DNA from: Spirochaetota bacterium
Lineage (GTDB): Bacteria; Spirochaetota; UBA4802; JAFGJZ01
Direction of reading: 5' to 3'
NCBI GenBank assembly: GCA_016928815.1
Contig: JAFGJZ010000008.1
Span: 1-49,998, forward strand
DNA length: 49,998 nucleotides
The notes under the pieces are model-generated. The model had not been told where the DNA came from and searched no databases. It saw nothing but the letters and a program-made list of their open reading frames with translations. This document shows positions 26,857 through 35,800 of this stretch, piece after piece (the stretch's first letter is position 1; every line of letters begins with the position of its first letter). The translations under genes and the position numbers were made by a program.

Positions 26857-27393
26857 TCACCACTTCTCATAATGCAGAATCTCACCCAATGCCTTCCTGC
26901 TCCGGGGTTTGTCCTCCTGGTCCGGATAACCTACTGTCAGAACACACAAAACGTATTTATCAAAAGGCAGCTTTAAAAGATTTTTCATATCATTCTGCGA
27001 ATACCATGCAACCCAGCAGGTTCCAAGTCCGTGTTGTACCGCATTTAAAACAATATGTTCTACCGCAATTGCAGTATCACGTATTATTTTCTTAACATTT
27101 TCATCCGGTGAATTTTCATCAATCGCAATACCGGTTTTACCAGTCCTGGCACTTAAATCCGCAATACAGACAATAAAAAGAGGTGCCGTCAGCATCCATT
27201 TCTGATTATGAGAGACTTCTGAAATTTTCTGCCTCATAGAATCATCCAGCACTGTAATAAAATGCCAGGGCTGGGTATTATTTCCGGAGGGTGCCAGACG
27301 GGCACTTTCAATCAGATCCAGAATAATATCTTCAGAAATCTGTGTGCTTTTATATTTTCTTACGCTGCTTCTTTTTTTTATTACATCCAGCAT
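26857..27393 (-). CDS. Nitroreductase-family FMN oxidoreductase
   Basis: A 178-aa FMN-dependent nitroreductase/SagB-like fold protein. The N-terminal RRSVRK-type FMN phosphate site is KKRSSVRKYKSTQI, followed by ARLAPSGNNTQPWHF, the central VLNAVQHGLGTCWVAWY, and the C-terminal VGYPDQEDKPRSRKALGEILHYE. All are typical of small nitroreductases. GGGAG lies 5 bases before the ATG. It is upstream gene of a pair with the lyase-like protein. Its physiological electron acceptor is unknown. Confidence 0.9.
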   Translation of the reverse strand: MLDVIKKRSSVRKYKSTQISEDIILDLIESARLAPSGNNTQPWHFITVLDDSMRQKISEVSHNQKWMLTAPLFIVCIADLSARTGKTGIAIDENSPDENVKKIIRDTAIAVEHIVLNAVQHGLGTCWVAWYSQNDMKNLLKLPFDKYVLCVLTVGYPDQEDKPRSRKALGEILHYEKW

Positions 27394-27438
27394 ATTTTCT
27401 CCCGGTTAATGATCTATCTGAAATAATTTTAAAATTAC

Positions 27439-27990
27439 TCAGACGATTTTAATTTCATATTTCATTAACAGATTAATCACTTCAGGAAGTGAAAAAACGG
27501 CTCCCTTTACTCTGTTTTTTTCACAATCAATAAAATAATTCGAAGCTGAAGCAAAATTGCACTTTTCAAGATTAGAACGCTCGAACAGGGTTCCCTTTAG
27601 GTTGCAGCCGGCAAAACATGCAGACTGCAGATTGGATTCAATGAAACTCGCTTCAACAATTGAACATTCCGTAAATTCCATTTTTTTAAGATTACTTTTT
27701 TCAAAAATTGAAAAATCCAGATTACAGCCGTTAAATGAAACTGTAAAAAAAAATTTATTCACATTGCTGAAATTAATCCCTGTCATTTTACATCCTTCAA
27801 AAACAACATCATTAAATACAGTATCATTAACTGTCATCATTGAACAGTTGCAGTTTTTAAAAATACAGTTATTAAATTCAACACCGGAGACATCCGAATC
27901 TGTAAAAGTACAGTTTTCAAACCTGCAGTTATTAAATTCCGTTTCATCATCCGGAAAAGGAATTCCGTTAAATTCATTTTCAATCAGCAA
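27439..27990 (-). CDS. Cys-rich pentapeptide-repeat protein
   Basis: A pentapeptide-repeat beta-helix protein. Repeats of five with central Phe/Leu run nearly end to end (FNNCRFENCTFTDSDVSG, FKNCNCSMM, NLKKMEFTECSIVEASF, NLQSACFAGCNLKGTLF). They are unusually rich in Cys at the position before or after the central residue. Relatives include Qnr-type DNA-gyrase protectors and many proteins of unknown role, so gyrase binding is only possible. The start is uncertain: a TTG at 27990 lies 6 bases after GGTGG, while an upstream ATG at 28050 has no Shine-Dalgarno. Confidence 0.75.
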   Translation of the reverse strand: MLIENEFNGIPFPDDETEFNNCRFENCTFTDSDVSGVEFNNCIFKNCNCSMMTVNDTVFNDVVFEGCKMTGINFSNVNKFFFTVSFNGCNLDFSIFEKSNLKKMEFTECSIVEASFIESNLQSACFAGCNLKGTLFERSNLEKCNFASASNYFIDCEKNRVKGAVFSLPEVINLLMKYEIKIV

Positions 27991-28223
27991 AATTTCCACC
28001 TGTTTTATTATTATTTTAATACGATTATAAATCAGAATATTACTGATCATTTAAATTCAAAAATCTATGTTGATTTAATATGTTCATTACATTGTAAAAA
28101 AATCAAATATAATTTACTTATCATAAATGAATAAAACAAAAATATTATTAAATATAGTCTGCCTGAAAACAGGAATTCATTTGTAAATCGATTTATTACT
28201 GTTAATTAAAACAAATATGTTTC

Positions 28224-28252
28224 TTGACTTTAGTTTTGAATATCAGTATTTA
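28224..28252 (+). promoter_or_regulatory. Weak promoter candidate
   Basis: TTGACT (28224-28229), a 17-base spacer and TATTTA lie 28 bases before the secreted-protein gene at 28281. The -10 is poor. The rest of the 230-bp gap from 28051 is AT-rich with no gene seen. Confidence 0.4.
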
Positions 28253-28280
28253 TAGTTATTAAAGACCTGGAGAGCCGCAT

Positions 28281-29075
28281 ATGAATCTGAAAAAAGTAAT
28301 ATTGGCTTTGTGTACAATACTTATTTCAATTACGATAACTGCCAATTTAAGAGCTCCTTATATACATTCCTACAAACCGAGCAGTGCTTTAAATTCAGTC
28401 AGCGGGTTAAAAGTACTTTCAGAAAATTTACGATTTGAATTTTCAGGTTTTGCTTCCGGAAAAATAAACTCAGTAATTTCTTCAAATTACATCTGTCGAA
28501 CTTATGCTGTGTATAATGTTGAATCTGAAAATATCTTTTCCGCTGAAATGGAATTCATCTCCCCATCGGCTGATTCAATAGAAATAAAATTAAATGATGC
28601 AACAATTCCATTTCATACAGAAATAATTTCACAGGATGATGACGACGGCAACTGGAGACGAATCGTTAAGACACTTTATTCAATAAATTTTACAGGTGAT
28701 TTCAGGAAAGAGAATAACAGAATAGAAGTCGTATATTCACAACCGGTAAGTATTTATGAAACCTCATATGGTTATTTCCGCAAAAGCAGATATTCAAGTT
28801 CTGTAACCTATGAATTCTGGCCTTTAAAAGAATGGGAAAGAGATATAAACTTTACAGCCGAAATTACAATTTCAGTTCCATATAAATGGGGAATTTCAGA
28901 CTACATTACCGGTTCTGACATTAATCTGGAACTGAATGGACTATTTAAGGATTCAACCAGGAAGAATATTCCATTCAATGGCATAAATTCACATAAAAAG
29001 GGTATTCTTGTAAAAAAATATATATTAACGGATATATTGCCCGATTTTTTAAATATTTCAATTAACGAAGACTAG
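28281..29075 (+). CDS. Secreted hypothetical protein, 264 aa
   Basis: Not recognised. A signal peptide of about 21 residues (MNLKKVILALCTILISITITA) precedes a beta-rich mature protein with no Cys motif. AEMEFISPSADSIEIKLNDATIPF and NRIEVVYSQPVSIYETSYGYF resemble the Ig-like domains of envelope proteins. GGAGAG lies 6 bases before the ATG. It ends 133 bp before a tRNA on the opposite strand. Confidence 0.65.
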   Translation: MNLKKVILALCTILISITITANLRAPYIHSYKPSSALNSVSGLKVLSENLRFEFSGFASGKINSVISSNYICRTYAVYNVESENIFSAEMEFISPSADSIEIKLNDATIPFHTEIISQDDDDGNWRRIVKTLYSINFTGDFRKENNRIEVVYSQPVSIYETSYGYFRKSRYSSSVTYEFWPLKEWERDINFTAEITISVPYKWGISDYITGSDINLELNGLFKDSTRKNIPFNGINSHKKGILVKKYILTDILPDFLNISINED

Positions 29076-29207
29076 CCGGATGAATAACAATACAGAACAG
29101 TATAATCCGTAATAAATCTCTGGTTAAGTTTTTATTAAATATAATAACTATTAATTTTCTGAATATCTCAGATTTCAGGGAAAGAGAATTTAATACATTT
29201 TACAATG

Positions 29208-29291
29208 TGCCGAAGGAGGGAATTGAACCCTCATGAGGTTGCCCCCGGCGGATTTTGAGTCCGCTGCGTCTACCAATTTCACCACTTCGGC
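29208..29291 (-). tRNA. tRNA-Leu (anticodon CAA)
   Basis: The acceptor stem GCCGAAG/CTTCGGC and discriminator A are visible. The anticodon stem GCGGA/TCCGC holds loop CTCAAAA, so the anticodon is CAA (reads UUG). The T-stem is GAGGG/CCCTC with TTCAATT. A long class II variable region confirms leucine. CCA is not encoded. Confidence 0.95.
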
Positions 29292-29307
29292 TTAATTCTG
29301 TAAAATC

Positions 29308-29724
29308 TTATTCAGGTTGCGGAATTTCACTTACTTCAGTGTATTTTCCTTTTGCTCTGGCAACAATTTTACCCATTTCATTTTCGATTTCAGCACGGTT
29401 TTCAATAACCTGTTTGTTTCTTTTTACGTGCCACCCTCTAATGTAAAGGTTTTCACCAATAAATGCAGGTTGAAGATATCTTATTGTAATTTCGCTGGTC
29501 ATACCAACTATATCAAGATACTTATTTACAGTTACCATTGTCTCATCAAGTATTGCAGCAACAATACCTGAATGAATTATATTTGGAATTCCTTCAAGTT
29601 CTTCATTTGCCTCAAATTCACCGAATGCAGTTCTAGTATCCGGATCATAACTTAATTTCAGCTTAAGCCCTCTGGGGTTTTCCTCACCGCAACCAAAGCA
29701 TGTTTTTTCTTCGAATTCAATCAT
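29308..29724 (-). CDS. Hotdog-fold thioesterase (PaaI-like)
   Basis: Predicted acyl-CoA thioesterase of the PaaI/4HBT hotdog family, about 138 residues. The N-terminus has CFGCGEENPRGLKLKL, the Cys-x2-Cys plus NPxGL signature. The core has IIHSGIVAAILDETM, with the catalytic-region HxGxxxALLDE pattern, and ITIRYLQPAFIGENL. The chosen start MIEFEEKTCFGCG aligns with family starts; an upstream in-frame ATG at 29787 would add 21 residues unlike the family. Substrate unknown. Its 5' end lies 74 bp from the MshEN gene. Confidence 0.85.
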   Translation of the reverse strand: MIEFEEKTCFGCGEENPRGLKLKLSYDPDTRTAFGEFEANEELEGIPNIIHSGIVAAILDETMVTVNKYLDIVGMTSEITIRYLQPAFIGENLYIRGWHVKRNKQVIENRAEIENEMGKIVARAKGKYTEVSEIPQPE

Positions 29725-29798
29725 AGTGGCAAATATCAGAAAGAATTGATTTATTGTCAAGACTTTTTTAAATACAAAATTACACAACTATTTTTGTA

Positions 29799-30080
29799 TT
29801 ATTTGCCGGGATTTTCCTGCAGTTTCACCATCAGCATGTCAATTTCATCCTGATCAAGCCATTCATCCACCATTGAGACATTATGATCAGTAGATATCAT
29901 ATACATTTCAATTGCCATTATGACCTGTTCTTTGGACAGAACCCCCTGAGTGACAAGGATTTCACCAACACGTTTATCCGGATTATCTTTCTGCAACTGC
30001 AACGCATCATTCAGCTGATGCTCGGTAATAATCTGGTTCTCAACCAGAAATTGACCAACTTTTAAATCATGACTGCTCAT
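29799..30080 (-). CDS. Stand-alone MshEN (T2SSE N-terminal) domain protein
   Basis: A 93-aa protein that is essentially one MshEN domain, the c-di-GMP-binding N-terminal domain of GspE/PilB-like ATPases. Both copies of the bipartite motif are visible. The first runs from KVGQFL (residue 7) to the Gln of LNDALQLQ; the second from RVGEIL to IMAIEMY. They are separated by six residues. No ATPase domain follows. The C-terminal ~20 residues (SMVDEWLDQDEIDMLMVKL) are acidic and helical. GGAG lies 6 bases before the ATG. It is probably a small c-di-GMP receptor or adaptor; binding has not been tested. Confidence 0.85.
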   Translation of the reverse strand: MSSHDLKVGQFLVENQIITEHQLNDALQLQKDNPDKRVGEILVTQGVLSKEQVIMAIEMYMISTDHNVSMVDEWLDQDEIDMLMVKLQENPGK

Positions 30081-30180
30081 AATAATCTCCGGATTCAGGA
30101 TATTTTAATTCTATCAGAAATCAGGCCCATGTCAAGACAATTTATCTTGACATCACCATTCATATCATTATCATATCAGG

Positions 30181-30780
30181 ATGATATTCAGCAGAAAAAA
30201 TATTACCGCTGTTCTGATTTTTCTGTTTATTTCCGACATCCTGCTGTCAGTTAAAAAATACAATTACGTCGGCACGGCAGCCTGCTCGCTTTGTCATTCA
30301 AATGACAGTATCGGCAATCAGAAAGCAGTCTGGGATAAATCTCCGCATTCAAAAGCATTTAAAATACTCCAGACAGATACCGCCAATATGATTGCATCAA
30401 AATATGGAATATCAGATCCTGCCGGCGATCCAAAATGCCTTAAATGCCATACAACCGGCGGAGGAAAAAATGAATTAACAGCCGGTGAAGGCGTGGGATG
30501 TGAAGCCTGTCATGGTCCAGGTGATGGTTATCAGAGTTTTGAAAATCATGCTTCATTTTTAAGCAGGGAAAACGCCTATGTAAAAGCCGTCAATAACGGA
30601 ATGTACCCGATAATCGGAATCAATCATATAAAAAACAGGGAAAAACTGTGCAGAAAATGCCACTCAACAGATCCCGCCGTAAGATTATGCCTGCCGGAAA
30701 ACAGGGAAAAGCAGAAAGAGGACGTTCTTTCTCTGGATGCAATAGCTAATTTCATCTACCCTCATCCTGTTGTGAGATAA
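30181..30780 (+). CDS. Periplasmic tetraheme cytochrome c
   Basis: A 199-aa exported c-type cytochrome. After an N-terminal hydrophobic export segment there are four CxxCH heme sites: CSLCH (35-39), CLKCH (86-90), CEACH (107-111) and CRKCH (157-161). GVGCEACHGPG and PKCLKCHTT resemble the cytochrome c554-like multiheme domain. Extra His residues (H56 in SPHSKAF, H122, H149) could be axial ligands. It is isolated: no partner reductase or c-type maturation genes are next to it. AGG sits directly before the ATG, so translation initiation is weak or the start is slightly off. Confidence 0.85.
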   Translation: MIFSRKNITAVLIFLFISDILLSVKKYNYVGTAACSLCHSNDSIGNQKAVWDKSPHSKAFKILQTDTANMIASKYGISDPAGDPKCLKCHTTGGGKNELTAGEGVGCEACHGPGDGYQSFENHASFLSRENAYVKAVNNGMYPIIGINHIKNREKLCRKCHSTDPAVRLCLPENREKQKEDVLSLDAIANFIYPHPVVR

Positions 30781-31707
30781 TCAGGAGGTCAGTTCAGTCA
30801 TCCACTCGAAAAGTATAATTCTCTGAAAAACGGAATTTATTCTCGTCAGCTGATCAGAAATCGCATTTAAATTCATCTGCGGATAAGGATGATCCAGAGA
30901 AAAAAAATCATTTCCCGTCCTGAAGTAAATCTGCCGAAGTGAATTTTTTGAAAAATTTTCATCAATATCCAGCTTTTCAATTGAAGAAAAAACTGCAGAA
31001 TGAAAATCTTTTTTAATAAGCAGTACGCATAAAAAAGATAGCACTTCAGCGTTGGAAAGAATTACCCTGGCGATTCTGTTCAATCCGCTGCTGATTTCAG
31101 AAGTACCCACTCCAAGTCTGGTATTTTTAAAAGGTATGACGGGAATCTGCTTTATTTCGGGAATAATCTGTGCAGTTTTAATAAACCTGTTTACGTCAAA
31201 ATCAGTTCCGCCAAGATTCAGAAGAACAAGTATGTCCTTTTCGGTTTCCATGGCTCTTATCAGTTCCGGATATTCATTAATTACCCTGAAATCCACATTA
31301 TATGCATCAAGAATACCTGAAATTACAGGAACCGGCCAGTCTCCGGAATCAAACAGAAGAATTTTATCTGAAGTTAAAGGAAACTGATTTTTATAACACA
31401 GAACCGCATCCTTATGACAGAGAAGATTTTCCAGTTTTACGGCTTTGCTTAAACCGGATTCGGCGATTATTTCACAGTCTTTTTTTGAAATTTCATTTAA
31501 AACCGTGAAAATATTATTTTTTTCCACACCCTTAAGCGATAAAAGATGCTTAATTTCATCGGCAGTAGCTGAACCATTTAAAAAAATGTCCTCATTTAAA
31601 AAAAACTGTTGCGTTTTTTCATCAAGTATCCTGATTTTGTGTCCGCATGATGAATAATATTTTTCAAGTTCATCACAGCTGAATCTGTAAAGGTATATGT
31701 TCTTCAT
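30781..31707 (-). CDS. Hypothetical protein with pseudo-receiver-like middle domain
   Basis: Not recognised with certainty. It is a 308-aa protein without a signal peptide. The segment from KILLFDSGDWPVPVISGILDAYNVDFRVINEYPE to QIPVIPFKN (~115-197) follows the beta-alpha order of response regulator receivers. The phospho-Asp position reads LLNLGGTDFD and the acidic pocket is incomplete, so it may be a phosphorylation-independent pseudo-receiver. The flanks are helical. It abuts the cytochrome gene with no gap (convergent). Confidence 0.55.
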   Translation of the reverse strand: MKNIYLYRFSCDELEKYYSSCGHKIRILDEKTQQFFLNEDIFLNGSATADEIKHLLSLKGVEKNNIFTVLNEISKKDCEIIAESGLSKAVKLENLLCHKDAVLCYKNQFPLTSDKILLFDSGDWPVPVISGILDAYNVDFRVINEYPELIRAMETEKDILVLLNLGGTDFDVNRFIKTAQIIPEIKQIPVIPFKNTRLGVGTSEISSGLNRIARVILSNAEVLSFLCVLLIKKDFHSAVFSSIEKLDIDENFSKNSLRQIYFRTGNDFFSLDHPYPQMNLNAISDQLTRINSVFQRIILFEWMTELTS

Positions 31708-31810
31708 AGTCTCATTTGTAAAAAAAGTTTGATTTAATCGTGAAAGAGTAATAAAGTCAGTAAAAGCTTATGTTCTTATTTATCAACAATTTTATAATAA
31801 TCCGGGTAAT

Positions 31811-32899
31811 ATGGACATTAAAAAAGAAAAAAATCTGTTATTTGCCTCACTGATGAAGACGCGCAATCTTCTGATATACATTAAAGGTTCTCCCGACCCT
31901 GATGCACTTGCTTCAGCATTTGCCCTGCAGCTTATCTGCGAAAGTCTGAAAATAAAATCCGAAATCGTTTCCCCCATGCAGATTTCGCTGGCGCAAAATC
32001 TCAAATTCATCAAAACGCTCCATATTCCCGTAAAGTTCACTGATATAAAAGATTTCTCAAAATATGACAGTTATGCGATTCTGGACTATCCGGTTGCTGA
32101 TCTGGACGTACAGCACAACATGCAGCTTGCACTTCACATTGATCACCATAAAAAAACCCAGAATAAAATTGCAGCAACCTACAGCCTTCTTAACGATAAA
32201 GTAAATGCCGTATCAACCATTTTCACGCTTCTTCTTATGGAAATCAATCCGGTTTTACCTAAAGAAACATCCGTACGTCTCTATACAGCTCTCCTGTTCG
32301 GACAGAATACCGACATCGGAAATATGGCTGTTGCAAGTGAATATGACAGGGAAGCACACCGCTTTCTTGAAGAACAGGCTGACACCGAGATCATTTCTGA
32401 ACTTAACGAATCACTTTATTCCGAAGAAACACTTACCATCCTGAGCAAGGCAATACTTAATCATGAAACATACAAATCCTGGCTGATAACCGGAGTAGGA
32501 TATATTCCCCACTCTCTAAGGGACAGCATTGCAATCAGCGCCGATTTCCTCCTTGAACGCGAGGATGTAACTACCGTCATTGTTTTTTCTCTAATTGAAA
32601 ACAAGGCAGATAAAAAACTCTACCTTGATGCTTCACTCAGAACAAAAAATCACCGCCTTGATCTGAATAACCTCATTAAAAGCATTACCCCGAATGGTGG
32701 AGGACGCAATTTCAAGGGAGCCTACCAGATTAATCTTGATTATTTTCATTCATCGGAAAATAAAACCGAACTTTGGGAAATTGCCAACAGAACAACAAGA
32801 GCAATTTTCAGAGACAAGCGGGATACTCTCGGGAAAATTGAAATTTCCGGCTTCTTCAAAAAAATCAAAGAGGATATTAAATCAATTTTCAGAAAATAA
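31811..32899 (+). CDS. DHH/DHHA1-family phosphoesterase
   Basis: Predicted manganese-dependent phosphoesterase related to NrnA/RecJ-type DHH proteins. SPDPDALAS (27-35) gives motif I acids. HIDHHKK near residue 113 is the DHH motif. GQNTDIGNM carries the later Asp, and GGGRNFKGA is the DHHA1 nucleotide-binding loop. The intact motif set suggests hydrolysis of nanoRNA, pAp or cyclic dinucleotide products. The last is of interest given the c-di-GMP genes here, but it is not provable. The 3' end overlaps the giant envelope-protein gene by 11 bp. Confidence 0.85.
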   Translation: MDIKKEKNLLFASLMKTRNLLIYIKGSPDPDALASAFALQLICESLKIKSEIVSPMQISLAQNLKFIKTLHIPVKFTDIKDFSKYDSYAILDYPVADLDVQHNMQLALHIDHHKKTQNKIAATYSLLNDKVNAVSTIFTLLLMEINPVLPKETSVRLYTALLFGQNTDIGNMAVASEYDREAHRFLEEQADTEIISELNESLYSEETLTILSKAILNHETYKSWLITGVGYIPHSLRDSIAISADFLLEREDVTTVIVFSLIENKADKKLYLDASLRTKNHRLDLNNLIKSITPNGGGRNFKGAYQINLDYFHSSENKTELWEIANRTTRAIFRDKRDTLGKIEISGFFKKIKEDIKSIFRK

Positions 32900-35800
32900 T
32901 CTGAATTCCGGCACCGGCTTCATAAGATAAAACCTCTTTGTACAACCCGCCAGTTTCACGGTTATAATATTTCTCGAGTACGGAAAGACCGTAAAAATTA
33001 ACGGTAACATATTTATAAACATCATAGGACAGATCAGCCTTAAGACTGTATTTGTCATACGGTTCAGGCGAAACTGCATTATCATAGTCATAATCATTAA
33101 TAACGATATCGCCGTCAATCGTAAGTACAGGAAATTCCTCACTTTTCAGCAGGTCCGGAAAAACAGAATTAAGATCAAGTTTTTTGAAAAAAGTTGCACC
33201 TGCTGAATATGTTCTGTCATTTTCCGTAAATTCAGCCTCGGAAAGATTCTTCGAATAAATGTAATCCGGATCAGATTCATCCGTAATGCCGTATCTGATA
33301 AATTCATGGTCTTCACGCAGTCTGAAAATAACTGATGCCGTAAAATTAAATCCGTACATTTTTCTGTTATAGATGAAAGATAATTCCGGTGAGTGGTTAT
33401 ATTCAACGGTATTCTGTGTAACAAGCATGTAATTTAAAAAGGAATATGACAAAACAAGATCAAGATTCAGAATTTCCGTATTAGCAGATTCTGACATTTT
33501 AAGCAGATTCAGTGAAACCGAAATGCTGCTGTCCAGATTGAAATTCTGACCCGGAACTGCGGAAACATTTTCACGCTGGCAGAGATTTGTCATCCCGAAG
33601 GAATATGATGCATCATAATTACCGGCCTGATATTCGGAACTGAAAGTAAATGTATCCTTTATGGAAAGAGAATTATCATATTCGGAAAACACCACCCCGT
33701 CATCTTTAACAGCATCATTTCGTATATTCTCACAGCTTTGACGGCCTTTCAGCATGAATGACGATCCTGAGAAAAAGAAAAAGGGATAATAATCGGCATA
33801 ATTATACTGGTAAGTTTTCAGATCGGAAAATCCGTCAGCAGCCCCGTATTTTTCCATGAAATAGTTTTCACCTTCTCCTTCATAGGGTGAATTCTCTTCC
33901 GAAAGAGAACTTTTTTTCTCATATGAAAACTTAAGACCAAGCCGGTTATCTAAAAAATTAAAAGGCACTTCCAGCATACTATCAAGAACCGTCTGCAATG
34001 ATCTTTCACGCGTAAATTTCCCCCTATAAACGCTGTTTTGAGAATAATCCGCAAAGCTGTTTTCAGAGGAATCAATCGAATTGAGAAATTTAACATTCAT
34101 AAAAACCGGTTTTTTATAATCAAAACCAAATTTCAGTACATTGTTCCGGGAAGTTAATTTATAGTTATTATCATCAAAATAGAGCGGAAAGTAAAATTTC
34201 CCCGAAACTTCATTCTGTATGGGATCACCCTGCATCACACTGAAACCATGATAACTGTTTATAATTGAATTGGAAACTGTACTGTCGGCATTAATCTGAA
34301 AAGCATCATTAATTATTTCAAACCCCGAAGCATAACGGTTTTTCTGTTCACGGTATTCAGTATTAAGTTCAATATCGCTTCCGGTTCCTTCAACAAGCTC
34401 TCTTGCCATCTCCGATCTTGAATAGTCAGCTCCAACAGCTGCATGATATGAAAGCCCGGTCCCGCCGATTACGGCATTATTCCGGAACAGTTCAGTATAA
34501 AAGGAATATACGTTTTCTGAATTTACAAGCATGTAATCCGAAAGAGAAACTATTTCATCAGTTTCCGACCTGGATGTGTTCTGTCTGTATTTAAAGATAA
34601 AATCCGGAAGAATACCCTCATCATGCGAATAGGAATACATGAAATTTAAATTATTGTTCTGCGATTCCGATACGTTTTCTTTTCTGTTCTCATGACTGTA
34701 TCCGAATGACGTTTTCATTTTTTCCGCAGGTGCCGTATCAAAATCAAAACTGTTGTAAACAATCTCGGTTCCATAATCATTACGTTCCGGACTCATGAAA
34801 GAACCTTCAACATATTTAAATACATGTCTGAAACCTGTATTATCCAGATATTTTCTGTTGTCATGAAGAATAAGCGGCCTCACCGACCGGAAGGAATTTT
34901 CAGCATAGAAAGCCTGGCCTGTCACATCACGCGGCTTTGAAACATATATGTTATTAATCCATAATCTTCCGGCATTACCGTTTATCCTGACTGTGAAATA
35001 ATTAATTTCCCTTAAAGACGCATTACCTGTTTTAGAGGAACATGAAATGCCTCCCTGGGATTCATCATTCAGATTCAGTTCCAGCTGAGTCCATGTTCCA
35101 CCGGAAGATATGTTATAACTGTAGACAAAATATTCATGGCTGTTGCGTCCGAAAATAATCTCCAGACTGTCTCCCGGTGTGAAGGATCTTGCATTAATCC
35201 ATAAATTCATCCTGTCATAATTTGACAAATCCAGACTTTTACTGAATTTACGCGTGACTGATCCGTTAGGAGGGAGACCGGTCAGTCCGGAATAGGTAAT
35301 CTCAAGAGCACCTTCATTCAGTTCACTTCCATCTGCGTTTCCGTACAGTTCCTCATAAACATTTTTTTCCTCCGATAAAAAACTGTACGTTCTGTACTCG
35401 GAATCAGATGCAGTATCAACAAATGAAACCTTCAGCCGTGAGGGATCATCGGTTTTAACTCCGTCTATTCTCAATTCACTCCAGTCAAGCATCACAAGAT
35501 TTATACTGTTAATAAAAATCCGTCCCTGATCCACTGCGTTGTTATTTGCCGAAACATACAGACGCAGCGCTTCACATTTCCGGAGAATCTGAAGAACATC
35601 ATCAAGCTCAGTTGCAGTCATGCTGCTTCTGTCAAGATATATTCTGACTTTTTTCCAGGAAGTATCCGTCATATCAACAGTCAGTACTGCTGCACCGGAC
35701 ACGCCGTTGACCGTTGCGGATGTTGAAGGGAAAGTAATGACATCCTCCGCTGTATCAAGCAGCGAGTTTCCGTTTAAATCTTCAGACGTCAATTTTCCGT

